Of a stretch of 8,576 nt of DNA, positions 7,023 to 8,576 are shown one piece after another. The stretch lies in the NCBI GenBank assembly GCA_947074135.1, contig CAMTOL010000088.1, positions 1 through 8,576 on the forward strand, given 5' to 3'. The translations under genes and the position numbers were made by a program. The notes beneath the pieces are model-generated. The model was not told the origin of the DNA. It worked only from the letters and a program-made list of their open reading frames with translations, and searched no databases. Each line of letters opens with the position of its first letter. Position 1 is the first letter of the stretch. The DNA is from an uncultured Rikenellaceae bacterium. GTDB taxonomy: Bacteria > Bacteroidota > Bacteroidia > Bacteroidales > Rikenellaceae.

Positions 7023-8357
7023 ATGCGTTTACCTTCGATAGGTCAATATATTGATGCTCTGTTAAACCCCGAAGCTTTTGTATGCTCTTTAGGAGAGTTT
7101 ATTCTGCCTCTTCGTAGTGATGGAGAACCTATATATTATAGTGGCAATTTTGGAGTAGTTTTTAAAGTATATCGAGGTGGTACTTTTTCTTCGCCAGTCG
7201 ATAAGAGGTCTGTTTTTGCAATAAAGTGTTTTACTCGTCAACAGTGGGGTAGAAGAGAGGCGTATAGGCGGATAATTGATAGAATGCCCAAGAGTGATTA
7301 TTTGGTTTCGATGCGCTATCTCGAAGATGAGCTTCTGGTGGCTCCTTATGGTAGTGATGTGATGCAGAGTTGCGATGTGCTTGTGATGGACTACATTGAG
7401 GGCGATGTACTTTGTGAGGCAATATCAAGTGCTGTTAGAAATAGAGATAGGGTGGCTTTGATGCAATTGTGCAGTGAGTTTGTGGATATGTCACTTTGGT
7501 TACTTAGCCAAGAGTTTGCTCACGGTGACATTAAACCTGCAAACATTATGGTTTCTCATAACTGTAAATTGACACTTATTGATTATGATGGTGTTTTTAC
7601 AGCCGATATGAATGGCGAGGCTCAGCGAGAACTTGGTACTCCGCCATTCCAACATCCGCTTCGTGCGGACTTGCCATTTTCGAAAGCAATAGATGACTAT
7701 TCGTTGGCTATTATCACGCTGTCGCTCTTTGCAATTGCCATTGAACCTGAGCTCTACGATAGATTTAACGAGGATAGGGAGAACTTGATAATTGATCCTA
7801 GCGAAGCTGTTAGAGGTGAATCCGTTGCTTTGAACTATATTGATAGATGTACAGATACTCCTAAAAATTTGATTGAGTTAGTAAAAAGTCCTTTAGCAAC
7901 TCTTCCTGAATTGAGATTTGTGTTGTTGGAGTTGAAAAATAGAATTGAGAGTGTTTTGTCAACATTTAATCTCGCAAATTGTTCGACAACTCCATTGCCA
8001 TTTGAAGATAATGCAAAGTGGGGCTATAAACTCATTAGCGGAGAGGTGGTTGTTGAACCTAGCTTTGATATGGCTTGGGAGTATTGTGATGAAGGTTTGG
8101 CACTTGTCAAAGTTGGTCGAAAATATGGCTTTATTGACCAGCGAGGCGAATTTGTAGTTGATGTAGTGTTGGAGTATGCTTCGTCGTTTTGTGAAGGTTT
8201 TGCAATTGCAGCACTCAACGGGAAGTATGGTTTTATTAATCTTTATGGAAATTGGGTTGTAAAGCCTCAATATGACTTTGCGCGTAATTTTCGTGATGGT
8301 ATTGCTCAAGTTGAGATGGAGGGTAGGGTAATTAAAATTTCTGCTGATAATCTGTGA
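7023..8357 (+). CDS. Hanks-type protein kinase with three C-terminal WG repeats
   Basis: This is a 444-residue soluble protein with no membrane segment. Residues 40-50 are the glycine-rich loop (S-G-N-F-G-V-V-F-K-V-Y), K68 in F-A-I-K-C-F is the ATP lysine, E79 in R-R-E-A a likely helix-C partner, and V-M-D-Y-I-E-G (121-127) the hinge. The catalytic loop is H167-G-D169-I-K171-P-A-N174, with HGD replacing HRD. The metal Asp is D187 in L-I-D-Y-D-G, replacing DFG. G-T-P-P-F-Q-H-P (205-212) is the activation-segment end. All catalytic residues are present, so it is probably active. Three WG repeats of about 34 residues (332-365, 367-399, 401-434) carry W/Y-G-(Y/F), a G-x-x-V-V turn and a C-D-E-G / C-E-G / R-D-G turn. 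Bacteroidales have similar WG-repeat kinases of unknown target. It is likely co-transcribed with tcdA. Confidence 0.85.
   Translation: MRLPSIGQYIDALLNPEAFVCSLGEFILPLRSDGEPIYYSGNFGVVFKVYRGGTFSSPVDKRSVFAIKCFTRQQWGRREAYRRIIDRMPKSDYLVSMRYLEDELLVAPYGSDVMQSCDVLVMDYIEGDVLCEAISSAVRNRDRVALMQLCSEFVDMSLWLLSQEFAHGDIKPANIMVSHNCKLTLIDYDGVFTADMNGEAQRELGTPPFQHPLRADLPFSKAIDDYSLAIITLSLFAIAIEPELYDRFNEDRENLIIDPSEAVRGESVALNYIDRCTDTPKNLIELVKSPLATLPELRFVLLELKNRIESVLSTFNLANCSTTPLPFEDNAKWGYKLISGEVVVEPSFDMAWEYCDEGLALVKVGRKYGFIDQRGEFVVDVVLEYASSFCEGFAIAALNGKYGFINLYGNWVVKPQYDFARNFRDGIAQVEMEGRVIKISADNL
8069..8324 (+). repeat. WG-repeat coding region, repeats 2-3 and part of repeat 1
   Basis: The 3' end of the kinase gene encodes tandem WG repeats. 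Repeat 2 (K-Y-G-F-I-D to A-A-L-N-G) and repeat 3 (K-Y-G-F-I-N to E-M-E-G) align well, with the same K-Y-G-F-I opening. Repeat 1 (K-W-G-Y-K-L to K-V-G-R) starts slightly upstream, near 8014, and is more diverged. The repeats are similar in protein but not obviously in DNA, so they are old and not a recent duplication. Confidence 0.7.
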
Positions 8358-8403
8358 TTTGTATTTTGTTTTAGATAAAAGTGTAAAATAACTAAAAAAT
8401 AAT

Positions 8404-8434
8404 TTTTATTATTTAGAAAATATTTTTATCTTTG
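8404..8434 (+). promoter_or_regulatory. Bacteroidota promoter upstream of the decayed rubredoxin-like frame
   Basis: TATCTTTG at 8427-8434 matches the -7 consensus TAnnTTTG exactly. A TTTT at 8404-8407, 19 bases upstream, fits the -33 position, with three of four bases of TTTG. The predicted transcript would start around 8441 and reach an A-rich, purine-rich leader (AAAGGAAAAGAA at 8479-8490) typical of Bacteroidota translation starts. This is the best promoter in the window, and it suggests that the gene to the right was, or still is, expressed. Confidence 0.6.
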
Positions 8435-8485
8435 TTCAAGCGAAACGAAAAATATTACTTATTAAACTTTATTAATACAAAGGAA

Positions 8486-8576
8486 AAGAAATGGATTTGC
8501 ACAGTTTGTGGTTAATTACACACCGTTCTATAGTCTCTTGATGTTTGTATTCATTGTCTTCAACCAAAAGTGCAAT
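8486..8576 (+). pseudogene. Probable decayed rubredoxin-like domain, 5' part, cut by window end
   Basis: Reading from 8486 gives K-K-W-I-C-T-V-C-G, the classic N-terminal knuckle of rubredoxin or rubrerythrin-type iron domains. The same frame then has TAA (8513-8515), L-H-T, TAG (8531-8533) and D-V-C-I-H-C-L-Q-P-K. The four cysteines (codons at 8498, 8507, 8546, 8555) keep rubrerythrin-type spacing: eleven codons between C-G and the second C-x-x-C, with H at the third and P three residues after the last Cys. The two stops fall where Y and an acidic residue usually stand, so single substitutions explain both. No ATG precedes the frame; the ATG at 8491 is in another frame and gives only 16 codons. 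The intact form would be an electron-transfer or peroxide-defence protein. This is inference from a short match, and the rest lies outside the window. Confidence 0.45.

Noticed and set aside
7959..8309. A 116-codon open frame on the minus strand inside the WG-repeat region.
   Set aside because: It lies fully antisense to a well-supported kinase gene and has no family motif or initiation signal; it is a shadow frame of repeat codons.
8397..8414. AAATAAT / ATTATTT inverted repeat with a TTTT loop after the kinase gene, a possible terminator.
   Set aside because: The stem is only A-T pairs, too weak to call, and it overlaps the -33 region of the next promoter.

Overview
The window looks like a stretch of a low-GC Bacteroidales (Bacteroidota) chromosome. 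The reasons are paired DUF4493-type lipoproteins, a WG-repeat kinase of the Bacteroidales type, TAnnTTTG-like -7 promoter elements in several gaps, A-rich leaders in place of clear Shine-Dalgarno sites, and HydE (an anaerobe's enzyme). There are eight well-supported protein genes, one probable decayed gene at the right edge, and no tRNA, rRNA, CRISPR array or insertion sequence that I can recognise.

Left part (1-3562, plus strand). A small stand-alone PD-(D/E)xK protein of the HsdR N-terminal type (122-484) is followed after a 138-bp gap by two lipoproteins in tandem (623-2773 and 2792-3562). Both carry DUF4493-like domains. The first adds an FN3-like module and a C-terminal putative carbohydrate-metabolism-type domain. 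They look like co-transcribed cell-envelope proteins.

Middle part (3540-5584, minus strand). A CapA-family lipoprotein (4532-5584) is read first and runs into hydE (3540-4532) through a TGATG stop/start overlap. hydE then converges on the second DUF4493 gene, and the two coding ends overlap by 23 bp. hydF, hydG and the hydrogenase itself are not in the window.

Right part (5640-8357, plus strand). A short TatD-family hydrolase, the tRNA t6A dehydratase tcdA and a cytoplasmic Hanks-type kinase with three C-terminal WG repeats form a tight operon (gaps of 3 and 33 bp). It diverges from capA-hydE across 55 bp.

Right edge (8358-8576). A good Bacteroidota promoter (-7 TATCTTTG at 8427-8434) leads into a reading frame that keeps the cysteine spacing of a rubredoxin or rubrerythrin domain (W-x-C-x-x-C-G, then C-x-x-C-x-x-P) but contains two in-frame stops and lacks an ATG. 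I read this as a decayed rubredoxin-like gene. It is the most unexpected signal here. I did not find a convincing new multi-gene system; most of the window is ordinary chromosomal sequence.
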